Assembly (NCBI RefSeq): GCF_036370855.1
Contig: NC_088099.1
Location: 32,942,501 to 33,006,500, forward strand
Origin: Dromaius novaehollandiae
Taxonomy: Eukaryota > Chordata > Aves > Casuariiformes > Dromaiidae
Reading direction: 5' to 3'
DNA length: 64,000 nucleotides
A model generated the notes under the pieces. That model made no database searches. It saw only the letters and a program-made list of their open reading frames with translations, and had not been told where the DNA came from. Shown piece by piece: positions 1 to 11,331 of the stretch. Every line of letters starts with the position of its first letter. The first letter of the stretch is position 1. A program made the position numbers and the translations under genes.

Positions 1-2841
1 TGTAAAAATTCTTATTTCTCAAAAGATTTAAGTTCCCTTATCCGTGACTTTCTTTCTCCAGCGTACCATCTAGAAATCCTGACCATTCGCAAGGCACGCT
101 CCGTTTGCAGCGTGATCTGGCTCCACCAAGTGGCGATTGCTGTGATTGCTAGTCTGCAACCGCAGCTAAGATGACACGAATCGTACTAAATACTACACCA
201 AGTCAAAAAGACTGACATTTCACTGGAGAGTGTTCAGCTTCAGTAATTCATACCTCTTAAACAGAATATTTCTTTGTGGCATAGATGATACATGAAGGTG
301 CTGAAGTGCTGAAAAGGACTTCTTATTTGCTGGATAATGCTGTTATCTGTTGGATAACGCTGAAAATTTGCTTAACAGAAGTATCAAAACTAACTACAAC
401 AGTAATACCTATGGGACAAATTGTGGTAGGGTGGACGGGTGACAGAAAAGCAAACTGTTTCCCACAGATTAGCTTCAGAGCCTTTCAGATGCCAGCAGGT
501 ACATAGTTCTAGAAAGTGTGATGGGAACGTGAGGAGAGTGCAGAAATGGCTGTGTGGTCTTTATCCTACAGAGATCTGAAGGAATTTCCATTGAAAGGCT
601 CAGAACGAAGTAGAGAAGCTTTCTGACATGCAGCCCTGAGGCAGGATGTTCTGTCCATCTATTCTGCATAACCATTTTTGAAAAAAAAAAGAGTATGCTG
701 AACGATGAGTGAGGAGGCTGAAGGCTGGGGATGAATTATGCACAACCAGGCAGTGAAGCTTTGGATGTTGTCTGCAGCAGCTTTATGAACCCATTCAGAG
801 ACCCTACGCTTATCTTTCATAGGTGTACAAGGGTGTGAAAAAGTAGATGTGCTGAAACCTGGAACTGTTATGATCAGATGTTAGCATTTGATGTTTTTCA
901 TTCTCTCTGGTTTCCTCGTCAGCTGAACATTTTTCCATACACAGTAGGGCTCCCTTTATCACCATTATTATTTGTATTGTTGTCATCTGGGGTGAGGAAG
1001 GCTATGGAAGAGTCAAAGTAAATTGTATTTCTTTAGGTCAGAGTTCTACTTCAGTGAATTATTAGCAAAGAGACGAACATAACTGACTAGCAGCATTTAC
1101 CAAAGGTATGCTGGCTAGCTGTGAAATTAACTGTTGCAAACCCAGGCACACAGATATGTATGGGCGGACACCCCTCACCCCCACCCCAACACAGAGGATG
1201 TACAAGCTTTTAGAGAGAAAGTTAACATCTCGGGTATTATAGCTCTCTCTGTTATGCTCCCTAGCTACAGTGGCTCATATGGGAATGTATGCATGGTGAC
1301 ACAGATCATACTTATTTGTGTGTCCTCAGTTACATGTTCCTTTGAAAAGACTGGATGAGGTGAAAGAGAATGGGAAATTACTTAGCATGCTCAAGGGAAA
1401 GAAAGCCAGAGAGACCTCAGGAAAGAGCGGACAGCTTGGCTCCAGAAAGGATGGAAAGAACTTACCGGATGGGGCTAGACAGCAATCGCTGCTACTCAGA
1501 AAGTCATCGGGTTGGCTGGAACCAAGGATCCACCTGCAAAAAAGATGGTCAGCAGGGTGAGAACTGTGTATTAATCCTGTTCTGATCTCACTAGTTGCTA
1601 TGAAAATATACAGAAATGCAACTGTTCAAATAAAGTGTGGCTTCTTTTTAGTTTAGAATTTTTTTGGTCTGATGAAAGTTTGAGGGATTTTCACATCAAA
1701 GCTGTACTCCACTCTGCATCCTGTCACAGGAGGGAATGGACAACTTTGCAGACCAATAGCAGCTGCTACCGTCCTGGATCCTGGTATTACTCTGAGGAAG
1801 GGCAAGGGTCTATGGATGAGATAACAGGGAAAATCACCTTTGGGTCTGAATCGATTTTTTTTTGAAGATCATAGAGAGAAACTTTTGCCTGAAGTTACAT
1901 TTTTGCTTAGATTAGTTGTTATCTTGTCTGAATCTATCTTACCGTGTTTAAGAAAAAAGGCAAAGAGAAAGGATGAGGGGTTTTTTGAATTTTTTTGAGT
2001 TTTGCCCCTGTGAAGAACAGGAAGTTTTATCTTGTTTCTTTCCCAGGCTTAGTCCAGAAGTCTGTCCTTGGCATTCTCAGACATTATTTATTTTCAGTTA
2101 CAGGCTTGTGGTGTGTTCATAATGGGAAAGGCAATCCTTGGAATTTCAAGCAATACAGTAAGACTAACAATGTCACATTCCATTGGCCCATAAAAAGACA
2201 TTTGTCCTAGGGTTAAAAATTCTAATTATACAAAATTGAAAACTGAGTGTAGAGGAAATAGCATTCAATATGCTAAAATAGAAGCAGAGTTGTTTTTCTC
2301 ATATGACACCAACATGCACACAGAACACTGTTATTAATTCTTCCTGTCCTTCATTGTGCTGTATGAGTGTCTTGAGGAGCCAAAAAAGATTGTACAGTAC
2401 TGCTATGAGGCCTCAAACAAATATTTATATTAAATGTATACATATGGAGAAAGCATGTTCAAAGAGAAAGCTGAAAGGAAAAGGATCAGTGCTAACCCCA
2501 GGTTTGCTCACATAAATCAAGGCTGTTTCCGCCAATGTCACAGTACTTCCAGTGGAGCTATATAATAGCAGGAGCTGTTAGCACTCTGCTCCCCCAGCAT
2601 CCAAGGTTTTCTGCATGTCTTCATTATATGGTTAATATTCAGCTCTCAGATCATGACAGGTATTACCACGAGAGTTCTAGACTAAGATACTCTGTTGTAC
2701 TTGAGTACAACAGAGTTGTATATGAGTCTCTCTGCGATATGTCAGATACCATCATCATGATGATTCACGATGCAGATCAGAGAGCAGATTTTTGTCTCTT
2801 CATACCACTGTTCTGCTAGTGTCTTTGAGCTACTTATTCAG
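1..2841. other. Intergenic, nothing recognised
   Basis: AT-rich DNA with short open frames only. No RNA gene, recognisable repeat or conserved coding block was seen. Confidence 0.6.
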
Positions 2842-3013
2842 CAGGAAAAAGTGGGGAATAATTAGTAGAAAGACACAAATTTATAAAAACACAATAAAGA
2901 AAATCAGTTTTGATAATGACCATCCCATTCAAGAGCTACTGAATAAAAAAGAAATAATACAAGTATTTTGGCCATTTCCTTACTTCAAACTACCTGAAGT
3001 CGGAGAACTAGTG
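2842..3013 (+). other. Candidate exon A of an unannotated plus-strand transcript
   Basis: A CTTATTCAG acceptor (with a second AG three bases on) and a near-ideal GTG|GTAAGT donor bound 172 bases with one open frame, phase 2 in and phase 0 out. The frame runs RKKWGIISRKTQIYKN to PYFKLPEVGELV, rich in Lys and Ile. I recognise no family, and such composition is also what random AT-rich DNA gives. Confidence 0.22.
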
Positions 3014-6000
3014 GTAAGTCTTGCTTCAGTTATGTGGGGATGGCAGTGGGGTGTGCCTGGGCCAGGGGTGGGCTTGCTTTGAGTTGAAGGGTATTGGCAA
3101 TATTGTGTTTGTTTCTTGCTTCTGACTGCATGTTTTATTACAGCTGTGTAATGGAGAAAGCCAGGGGTCTAGTCAAATGACATATGATTTAATGAAATTA
3201 AGATATATACTCAACAGAAAAATTCAGAAAAAGTGAAGTGCTAGTACATGTTTTATTGAGTCTTGTCTCCCTTTGTTCATTTTATCTGTATGATATCAGT
3301 GTTACTAACTGGTAAACGTACTTTTGTAATAGTGCCATGGGATTAAGATACCCTTTGGGAATTCTAGATTTTATCTGAATCTAAAATGAAAGATTTTGTG
3401 GCAACCTAGACCAGTATATGTTAACATATTAATAACAAATTGTGCTTGTAGCAGAAGAGACAGATGTATCTGATCTATATAATAACCAATGCATATATTT
3501 CCTTCTCTGGAATTTCTCCCATAAATAGATGAAAATATTTATTAATCTTTTGCCTACTTATATATAACAAACTGGTGAATAATTGAAATGATTTTAGAAT
3601 AAATCTGTACATCAAAAAGACATTGATACAATTAATGTAGCTATGATGATTTGGAGCATATGAATTTTACCTTAATGAGACATGTTGTCTCATGCTTCGA
3701 TTAACATGTTTGTTTGCTTTTATTGTGTATGCGTTGTTTCAATTGTTAGCATCTTAGAGTATTTCATCAAAATAAAATCATAAAAAGTCTACAAAAATTC
3801 ATAAATATTTCAGCCATAAAAACAGGAATGATATTCCGGAACTCCAAAGCACAACAGTCCTGTGCGCCAGCCTCTCCTTCCATGCAAAGGATGGAAACAT
3901 GTACAAGAGCCACTTCCAACTAAGGACAGGAACAGAGTGGACGCTTTGCAGTATTATATTTAAATTGTATTATATAATTCAGATTATATTTGATACTACA
4001 CATAATAGTGTACGAAGTTTACTTTTTTCCTCCAGCCTCACACTGTACACCTTACTGCATTTATCACAGCTGTTAACCCATTTCTTGCTTTGATAAAAGG
4101 AGTCATCTATGGGTCACATCCACTACCCTGACCAAGCTGAGTTACCCTGATGGTGCTACACCATCACTGTGGTTGCCTGATGCAGGGGCTGGTTGTGGGG
4201 CACCTGCAGCCCAGGTAGGGTATCGTTGTTGGGTTTCTGGAAGATACCAGCTGCCTGCATCAATAAAAGCTTACTAGGAGTCATCAGACTATGGCTGCCC
4301 TTCTGCCCTGGTCATTTCCTGCATGATCAATAGGCATCACCAAAATGAGCTGACAAAACCAGATACAGCAGGTATAATCAGTTGACCTTACAAAGCCATA
4401 TAAGTTGCTCCTGTTACTGAAATCAGTAGGAATCTTTAAACCATTTTTCAGAAAGGGCTGGGTTATCAATTCATCTTACAAATATCCAATAAAAACATTA
4501 AAGTCCCATTTATTTGAATACTTTGTTCATAGAAACACCCACAGCAACTAATTAACACTGCATAGGATATTACATATCTGGCTGCTTGCTTAGATGGGAA
4601 AGACAACACCTTTCTGATTTACAAGCCCTTTACTCAGACCACTAGCAGAATGCACTGGATAACAGCACGCAACACCACAGGGAGACTGGACATCTAATGA
4701 GTATCCAGAACGCTCACCGAACCACAGGTCCCACTCTTTTAATTTAGTGTAATTATATGATATAACTCTTCCCATGCTCACAACGAAGCCTCAAGCCTGA
4801 GTTGAGGGCACATCTTTTAATCCTCCACCAACTCCAATCACTGTAACAACTATCTTTCCACATGAATACATCTACTAGCAATAAAATAATCCAGACAGAA
4901 TGGAGCATGAAGCTTCCTAGAGAAAGATGCTAAATTGCTTACGGTAAAGAGCCATTTGAGCTAGAAAGATTCACTGCTAGGGATCAGACATTATAAATAG
5001 CACCAAGTAATACAGAGGATGTAGCTTGCAGATAAGCTAATAGAGTAACAAAGAAATACAAATGTTTAAGCTATGAGTAATGTAGAAAGGAGCACAATTT
5101 GGTAACAGCTAAAAGGAAGAGGAGATTATCAGAACACAGAATTTAGACATTTAGAAACAAAGGATGATCTAGGGAAACATCTCAAAAATGTTTCTCTAAG
5201 AGCTGTAACAAACTTTGTGGATTTCAAAGCAAATGGTAAGAAAAAAGTGATGAGAGATTATTTTATCTTCACACAAATATGCTCAGGAAGAAAAAGAGCA
5301 AGTAAGCATGACTGGTTTTGGGATAGCAAAAAATAAAGCATTCTTTTTCAATCAAACACAGCTCACTTAATGTGTTTGTGTCAAGCAAATGAAATGACTA
5401 ATAGCTAAAAGACCTCATCAGCATTGCTGTAAACCACTAATTGCTAGTTGGCCAAATGCAAAATGTGTTAGCCATAAGTGAGGTAAAGTTTATAGAGAAA
5501 AGTATTATTTTGGTTAGACCAACTGCTGTTTGGTTGGGGGAGGGGGGAACAGAAAGCTGAGTCTAATTTAATTATTAATCAATTAGATGATTTTAGAGAC
5601 AGCTCTTTGCAAGAGATCAGATAAAATGGTCAGACCCTATTGAATGGAGGGGTATGCCTAACTATTGAGGAAAATATAAGTGAGAGGTTTGTAGGATGTT
5701 AGTATAAGGGTACTTGTACAATATCACAAAATCAGCACTCTGTTGAGCACATGATTCTTAATATCCAGCAGAGCTCTTTTTTCCCAGGCTTCCCAAGGAA
5801 GTTTGGAGAGAGGTTGAGGTTTGTTTGGAGGGAGGTTGGTAGTGTTTGTAAGAGCTAGGAAGTGTATGCAGCGGACCAGAAAGGAGCAAAAGAAAAAAAA
5901 GAAACTAAAATGTTGTTTTGGGTTTGTGTGACATTACAAGCTAAAAAATAGGCTCTAATTATCTAACTTGCTCATCATTTTTCATGTTGAATCCTAAAGA

Positions 6001-6988
6001 AATCATGACTCTTCGTGGTATCATCTCGTAGCTCAAAAAGAGTTCTTTACACTGGTTAATGAAAAATGCTTCCACAGCAATTTATTTCATAGAAGGAAAC
6101 CTAATCCCAACTTTATCCATGCAAATGAACAGAAAGTTAATTAAATAAAATAAATAAATGAATTTACACCACTGTAAAAGCTATGCAGATAAAGCCAGCT
6201 GTTTTGAGCTAGAGAAATGAAAAATACAGACTCTTCCAAGCATTGGGTAAGCATGGAGGGATATGTACTACCATACAGTGATACATACTGTATGGTATGA
6301 CTATGGTTTCCATTCACAGTCTGTAAAAGTTTTTCCAGTTTGAATTCAGCTTGCCACATCATACCCAAGTTGTAAGGAATATAATCAGACAAGCACAAAG
6401 AAAACAGCATGAATTCTAACTCACCTTTTAGAAAAAAATTACAGTAGCTTGAAGGACTTGCTCACTTCCAAAGTGTAAGACTACAACTTATCTATGCCAC
6501 AGTTAATGAGTTTTGCTTACTTGATTTTCCTAGTCTAAATCAGAATTTAATCAAAATAAGCATAGGATATACTAATAAGCTGGACCAGTTGAAGGTCAAA
6601 GAAGGAACAAGTTAGAAGTTGAACAGTGATAATTGTGATGTCATTTAAAAAAATAAGGTGAGGAAAATAAGCAGCCCTACTTTTGTAATCTAGCTACGGT
6701 CTAGAATTTGTATGTGACACAGACTTGCTTCAGCTACTTAATCACAGTAAGATTTATTTTGCTGACAAAGCCAGTGATTTTTTTTTTTTTTTACCAGTTC
6801 TTGAAAATAACTCTGGTGTTATGAGACAAGCATGATCTGTGTTTATTAACCTGTTTTTATATTTGAAAATTCTCTTACAGTAAACTTAATTTTCTGACTG
6901 GAAAAGAGAAGAATCAATGCAGTAGAAATAGTTCATTGTTGCAAAATATATTGTTATTCATTAAATTCTGACTATTTTTTCCTTGAAG
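3014..6988. other. Intergenic, AT-rich, nothing recognised
   Basis: No repeat family or gene was recognised. A segment after 5787 has a good acceptor (CTCTTTTTTCCCAG) and a GTAAGA donor at 5849, but stop codons close the frame needed to link exons A and B. Confidence 0.6.
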
Positions 6989-7138
6989 GACTTCCGCAAT
7001 GTGTTGCTGGAGATGGTGAAATACTGGGAAGTGAAACGGAGGTTAATAGTAACAGAAATGAGCCTGCTCATTTTATTTCAGAGATCTGCCAGCAGTCTGA
7101 CAATGCCATTTCCTTAATAAAAATGGCTCCAGACAAAG
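6989..7138 (+). other. Candidate exon B, 150 bases, phase 1-1
   Basis: A TCTGAC branch-like site, a CTATTTTTTCCTTGAAG acceptor and an AAAG|GTAAAC donor bound a 150-base open segment in phase 1 at both ends. The frame includes LPQCVAGDGEILGSETEVNS and FISEICQQSDNAISLIKMAP. The acidic and polar mix looks more coding-like than the surrounding AT-rich DNA. No homologue comes to mind. Confidence 0.25.
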
Positions 7139-8339
7139 GTAAACAAATCTAAGTAGAAATTAGATATAGTTTTAAAAACATAATTACTGCTTTTGAAGTA
7201 ATTGTGAAGTAATTTTCACTTATTATCATAATGAGTACACATTAATGTCAGTAAAGGATAAACCTTTTGAATGAAGATGCCTAGCAGAATAGAAGAAATA
7301 GAAGATGCTGTTTCGTATATATCTGCAGCCTTCTTTCATTGTCTATCAGCCAGTTCAATAGTCAACTGTTGTTCAGTGGTGTACAACTGTTACAGCAAAG
7401 CAAAAGATTTAGAAAACCCACTCAAAAACAGGTGTGGTCTGCAGCTGAAATTCCCAAACTTCATTGGTTTGGAGGAATTTTCAGTCTGTAGTCCATTCAT
7501 AAGTTGCTTCCTGGAAGCTGAGTTAAATAGATGTTACCTTAGTTGCTACATCCTGGGTCATGCAAGTCTTTCTAGAAAACAATGTCAGCCTAATAGTTGA
7601 AAAGTTCCAAATCTGAACAAAACTTCTCCCCCTTTTTTTTTCTCTTCAATCGTAAAGGCTTGCATCAGATTTTTTTCTTTGGGACAATGTAGTGTCAGAG
7701 CTGGAAGATGATCTTCAAGTGAGGAAGAGAGGCCATTTGACAGTGTTGCTGAAAACAATGTCCTTCGCTAGTCAGAGTGAGAACTCCTGAGGTACTTTGC
7801 ACACGTGACTTGTACCATTCAGAGACACCTGATTCAGCAAGAGGGTTTTCTAAATGGGAGGAAATGAGACTTGAGGAAAGTCTAGAGAATTGTACTGTAG
7901 GAAGTATGATTCCAGTGTTTTCCAAGATGTATTTAGGAAGAGAAAAAAGAGGCAATCAGAAGTACAAGTTGAGAGAGCTTAAGAGGATCAGCATAAATAC
8001 TTAATTTTGCTTGAATGGAAAGCTGCTTCTGGAGGTACAGCTAAGAGTTACTTCATATCTGACTCTTTCATAGACATTTGCTTTTAAGATCTGTATTTGC
8101 TTGAATTGTCCTCAGTGAATATTGATATAGCATGCCTTACTTATTTGAACGGCAGAACATTTTGAGCCAATTAATTTTGTCAACACTGCTTCATCACTGC
8201 AGGGTTGGAAAAAGCCACTGCAAAAAAATTCAAGTAGAAACAGACTTCCTGCGTTGCCACACACTTTGTTTTACCTCTTGGAAAAGGTTTGTGATCACAG
8301 ATGTTTTAAACTATCTAAAGAGAAAATTTGTATATTTGG
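7139..8339. other. Intergenic, nothing recognised
   Basis: It contains one 109-codon ATG-started frame (7271-7600, plus) with no recognisable motif and unremarkable splice context. I treat it as chance. Confidence 0.5.
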
Positions 8340-9430
8340 GGGGAGCTGCAGGAGCCTCCAAGCTCCAGCAGGAGAAGTTAAGCAGAGCTATCCAAGCTGC
8401 TGCAGCTGGAGGAGCAGTGGGAGGGAATGCAAAAGGCCACCACCAGTTCCAAGAGCATGTCTCAGCATGACAAATACTATTTATGGACATCCTCTTGCTA
8501 GATGTCTACAGTGGGAGGTAGCCAGCATCCCTGGGCTTGAGAAGAGACAGAGCACAAAGAGATGAGAAATCATTTTGCCGGGGTGTTGAGAGGCTCCGAT
8601 TCCTTGTGAGATGCTTCTGGCTGTCCTTGGAGGGTCTGACTTCTGTCTCAGTCCTGGGAAACTGTGGTGGTGGAGGACTTTAGTGTGGCCTCCTGACCAA
8701 AACCGCTGGCCTCTCAGTCTTCCCAAACTGGGCTCGTTGCTGCCTGTCTGCCAGTGCTGGCGCTGCCCCTGAGGCTCTCCCGCAGGACAGAGCTCCTGCG
8801 TAGGCTCTGCTGTGGCACAGGCAGGTTTCCCAGAGAGGCAGTGCCTCTTCAGATCTGCCTGGACAGTGACCAAGGTCCTTTTCCATTCAGTCTGAGGCAA
8901 CTTGGTCCATCGTCCTCAGATCGTCTCCATCCTAACCACCGTTCTCTTCCAGAGTTCAGTCATGTCAGGAGAGGGTGGGTTTCTCTGCCACTGCTGAGTC
9001 AGTGCCTCTCCTGCAGGATGGTGAGAGACCATTTGCCTTCTCTGGCACCCAAGGAGTGTCTCCACCGGGCTGTCCTCGAGAGCACGATTCACTCACACAG
9101 GGCTAGAAACCCAAGCTGGGCTGATCCATTTCCAATCCATGCCACAAAAACCCTGCACTGAAAAATAGGTGAAGACTTTTTCTGATTTCACCTGGAATCA
9201 AAGCCCTTTGGGGGCTGACAGCTCATATTGGGTGCCAAGGACTACTTCAGAACCCAGACTGCCATGCAGTGAAAGGAAGTGAACATCCATGGTGAAATCA
9301 CCACGTGCCTTCAGCAGCCTGCAGGCACGCAGCCTGGTGAGCCGGGAGCCTTTACTGGCACCCACCAGCAGTGACATAGGAACTTGGCCGCTGAACTGAA
9401 TTCAGTGTGGAAGGGGCACACAGTGACTGC
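8340..9430. other. GC-richer block of unknown origin
   Basis: About 1.1 kb with clearly higher GC than both sides and open frames on both strands (for example 8754-9161 plus and 8481-8900 minus) that look like nothing I know. It could be a decayed mobile element or an unannotated exon cluster. No terminal repeats or target duplication were found. Confidence 0.35.
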
Positions 9431-9730
9431 TCAGGGTACTAGGCATGGTATTCTTCTTAATTTCATTTTTATTTAAAGTTCTGTTAAAAAAAATCAATAC
9501 TGAAATTAAATTATCAGCCAGTGTTAATTATATCCTGTTACATTTTTATCTGCTCTGTTCTGATCTGATTTGCCTCTAGTCTTGGCTTCAGACATTTGAA
9601 CACACCTACACACTCTATTATTCCCACGCACTTTTTTTTTTTTTTCCTGAAGTGGCGATGATGACAGCATTTTTAACTTCAGAACACAGCTAACAATCTT
9701 CCCCCTTTTTCTTTTTTGGTGGGAAAGAAG

Positions 9731-9826
9731 GTGGTAATCAGGATCTTAGTCAGGAAGTGCCTAAACAAGATAGATGTCTAGAACAGGACAAGAGGCTGGA
9801 CAGAAAAAACAGGTTGAATCCCAGAT
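9731..9826 (+). other. Candidate exon C, 96 bases, phase 1-1
   Basis: A pyrimidine tract (CCCCCTTTTTCTTTTTTGG) precedes AAG at 9728-9730 and a GTGAGC donor follows at 9827. The open frame (GNQDLSQEVPKQDRCLEQDK then RLDRKN) continues exon B in phase and is strongly charged. The acceptor is weak, because AG lies 14 bases past the tract and another AG sits three bases upstream. Confidence 0.2.
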
Positions 9827-10850
9827 GTGAGCCAGTAGCTTCAGTGATACATTTCTACTCTACTTGTGCAACAGCTAATCCCAGTAATACATTCAGGACC
9901 ATTTTCATGGTTTCCAGCTTCACTAAGGAAATAGAGCAGAAATTTTTCCTTTTTCTGGGCTTCCAAACAGACAGAAGAGATGTGACTTCCACAGGGGAGC
10001 CCCTCTCAGCTCTTGAGGTTTGTAACAGTTGGCATGAGAAGGGAGGAATCTCTATTTGTGCTATCTACTGCAGATGAAACGCTCTCCTCCTGCTCAATGG
10101 AGATTTTATGCAGAGAGGTTGATCCGTAAGGGGACACTTGCCTGCTGATCATTTAGATTTCACGCTTACATCTTATGTTGTGGCGGACAGATGAATGAAT
10201 TTTTTGCCTTAAACATTTCTTGGTGCATGGAGTGCAGGCAGGCCATAACCCCGAACAAGCCATCTGTCCCTGGCGGAAACAGGACTGGGCTGCTGCGACC
10301 CCCGAGATGGTCTCCCTGCGACCACCCGGAACACACCGAGCCTGCACTGAACGAGACCACAATCGGGCAGAGACTTCGGGGTCCGTTTTTAGCACAACTT
10401 CTATAAAACTTGCTTGGCATGAGTGGCTAAATTTGCTGAAGCCTTAGGCCGCACTCCCTAGTTTGGTGAGAAAGGGCCCCAGAGCTGGTGCAGGCGGGAA
10501 CGATAAGGGAGTTACCAGCAATTTGCATTCCTGTGCACTGCTGAAACAGTGCTAATTGCTGGAGTTACCACCTCTTTGTCAAGACCTTGAGAGATGATGG
10601 TGGGACCCGAGGAAGGAAGACACACCTATAGGATGGAAGACACACCTGTCGGCAGAAACTGCAACAGAAAAGATAAGGGAGAAAAGAAACAGCCTGCCTA
10701 GGAACAACAATGAGATCCAATAAGGAGCAGGAGACCCCAGACTCAAAAATTACTATTGGTCTGAACTACCACGTGGGGGGGTGGGAAACTTAATTTGAAA
10801 AAGCTATAATTGCCCAGGGATCTCTTTGTTCAGGGTCCCTCTTTGGAGGT

Positions 10851-10938
10851 ACCCAACTCGAGCTGTAACCACTGCACGCGTGTCATTCCGAGCTAACCTA
10901 GGGTCGGACCCAACTCGAGTTGTAATTACTGCACGCGC
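10851..10938 (+). repeat. Imperfect tandem repeat inside the LTR, period 58
   Basis: ACCCAACTCGAGCTGTAACC continuing ACTGCACGCG at 10851-10880 recurs at 10909-10938 with three C/T changes. The region between is less alike. Confidence 0.75.
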
Positions 10939-11061
10939 ACCACCAAAACTTACACCCAGGGTGAAGAGGACCCACCTACCACCAGACGGGAGCCCCCCCA
11001 CTGCCGAGACTCCCAAAGGAAGAGGACCAACAGGACGCCGCTGGATCCACGGGTGGTGATA

Positions 11062-11064
<3 letters not shown>

Positions 11065-11094
<30 letters not shown>
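11065..11094 (+). repeat. (CT)n microsatellite in the LTR
   Basis: About fifteen CT units followed by a C-rich tail, lying between the tandem repeat and the polyadenylation signal of the solo LTR. Confidence 0.9.
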
Positions 11095-11099
<5 letters not shown>

Positions 11100-11331
11100 C
11101 CTCTCTTTTGTTGAATGTTGGTAAGATCTGTTTTTGTCTAGCTAGTTGCAGTATTCGCCATTGAATTATCCTATCTGACCACATGCCTTATCTTTGTGTT
11201 AATAAATCTTAAAACCAGTTGGCTGGTGTCGTTTCACCTTAATTCAGTCCAAGGGCATCACGAACTTGGTCGTTTGGCCCCAAGGGGAGGGAGGTCGTCC
11301 TGAACGACTCCTTTCGGGCCGCGACATATGT

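Larger units (their letters stand above)
10179..11326 (+). mobile_element. Solo LTR of an endogenous retrovirus
   Basis: The block starts TGTGGCGG and ends CCGCGACA, near-perfect short inverted ends of TG...CA type. It is flanked by an exact 5-bp duplication TATGT (10174-10178 and 11327-11331). Inside are a TATAA at 10805, a polyadenylation signal AATAAA at 11201-11206 followed by GT-rich sequence, a 58-bp-period repeat and a CT microsatellite. The polyadenylation signal sets the plus orientation. No gag, pol or env sequence adjoins it, so the internal region was lost, presumably by LTR-LTR recombination. A 5-bp duplication suits ERVL-type elements, but the family is not recognised. Confidence 0.85.

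Noticed and set aside
5788..5848. Splice-bounded segment as the exon linking candidates A and B
   Set aside because: The frame required to join phase 0 to phase 1 contains a stop codon.
7271..7600. 109-codon ATG-started frame on the plus strand
   Set aside because: Composition is like random DNA, there is no recognisable domain, and no supporting splice or poly(A) signals.
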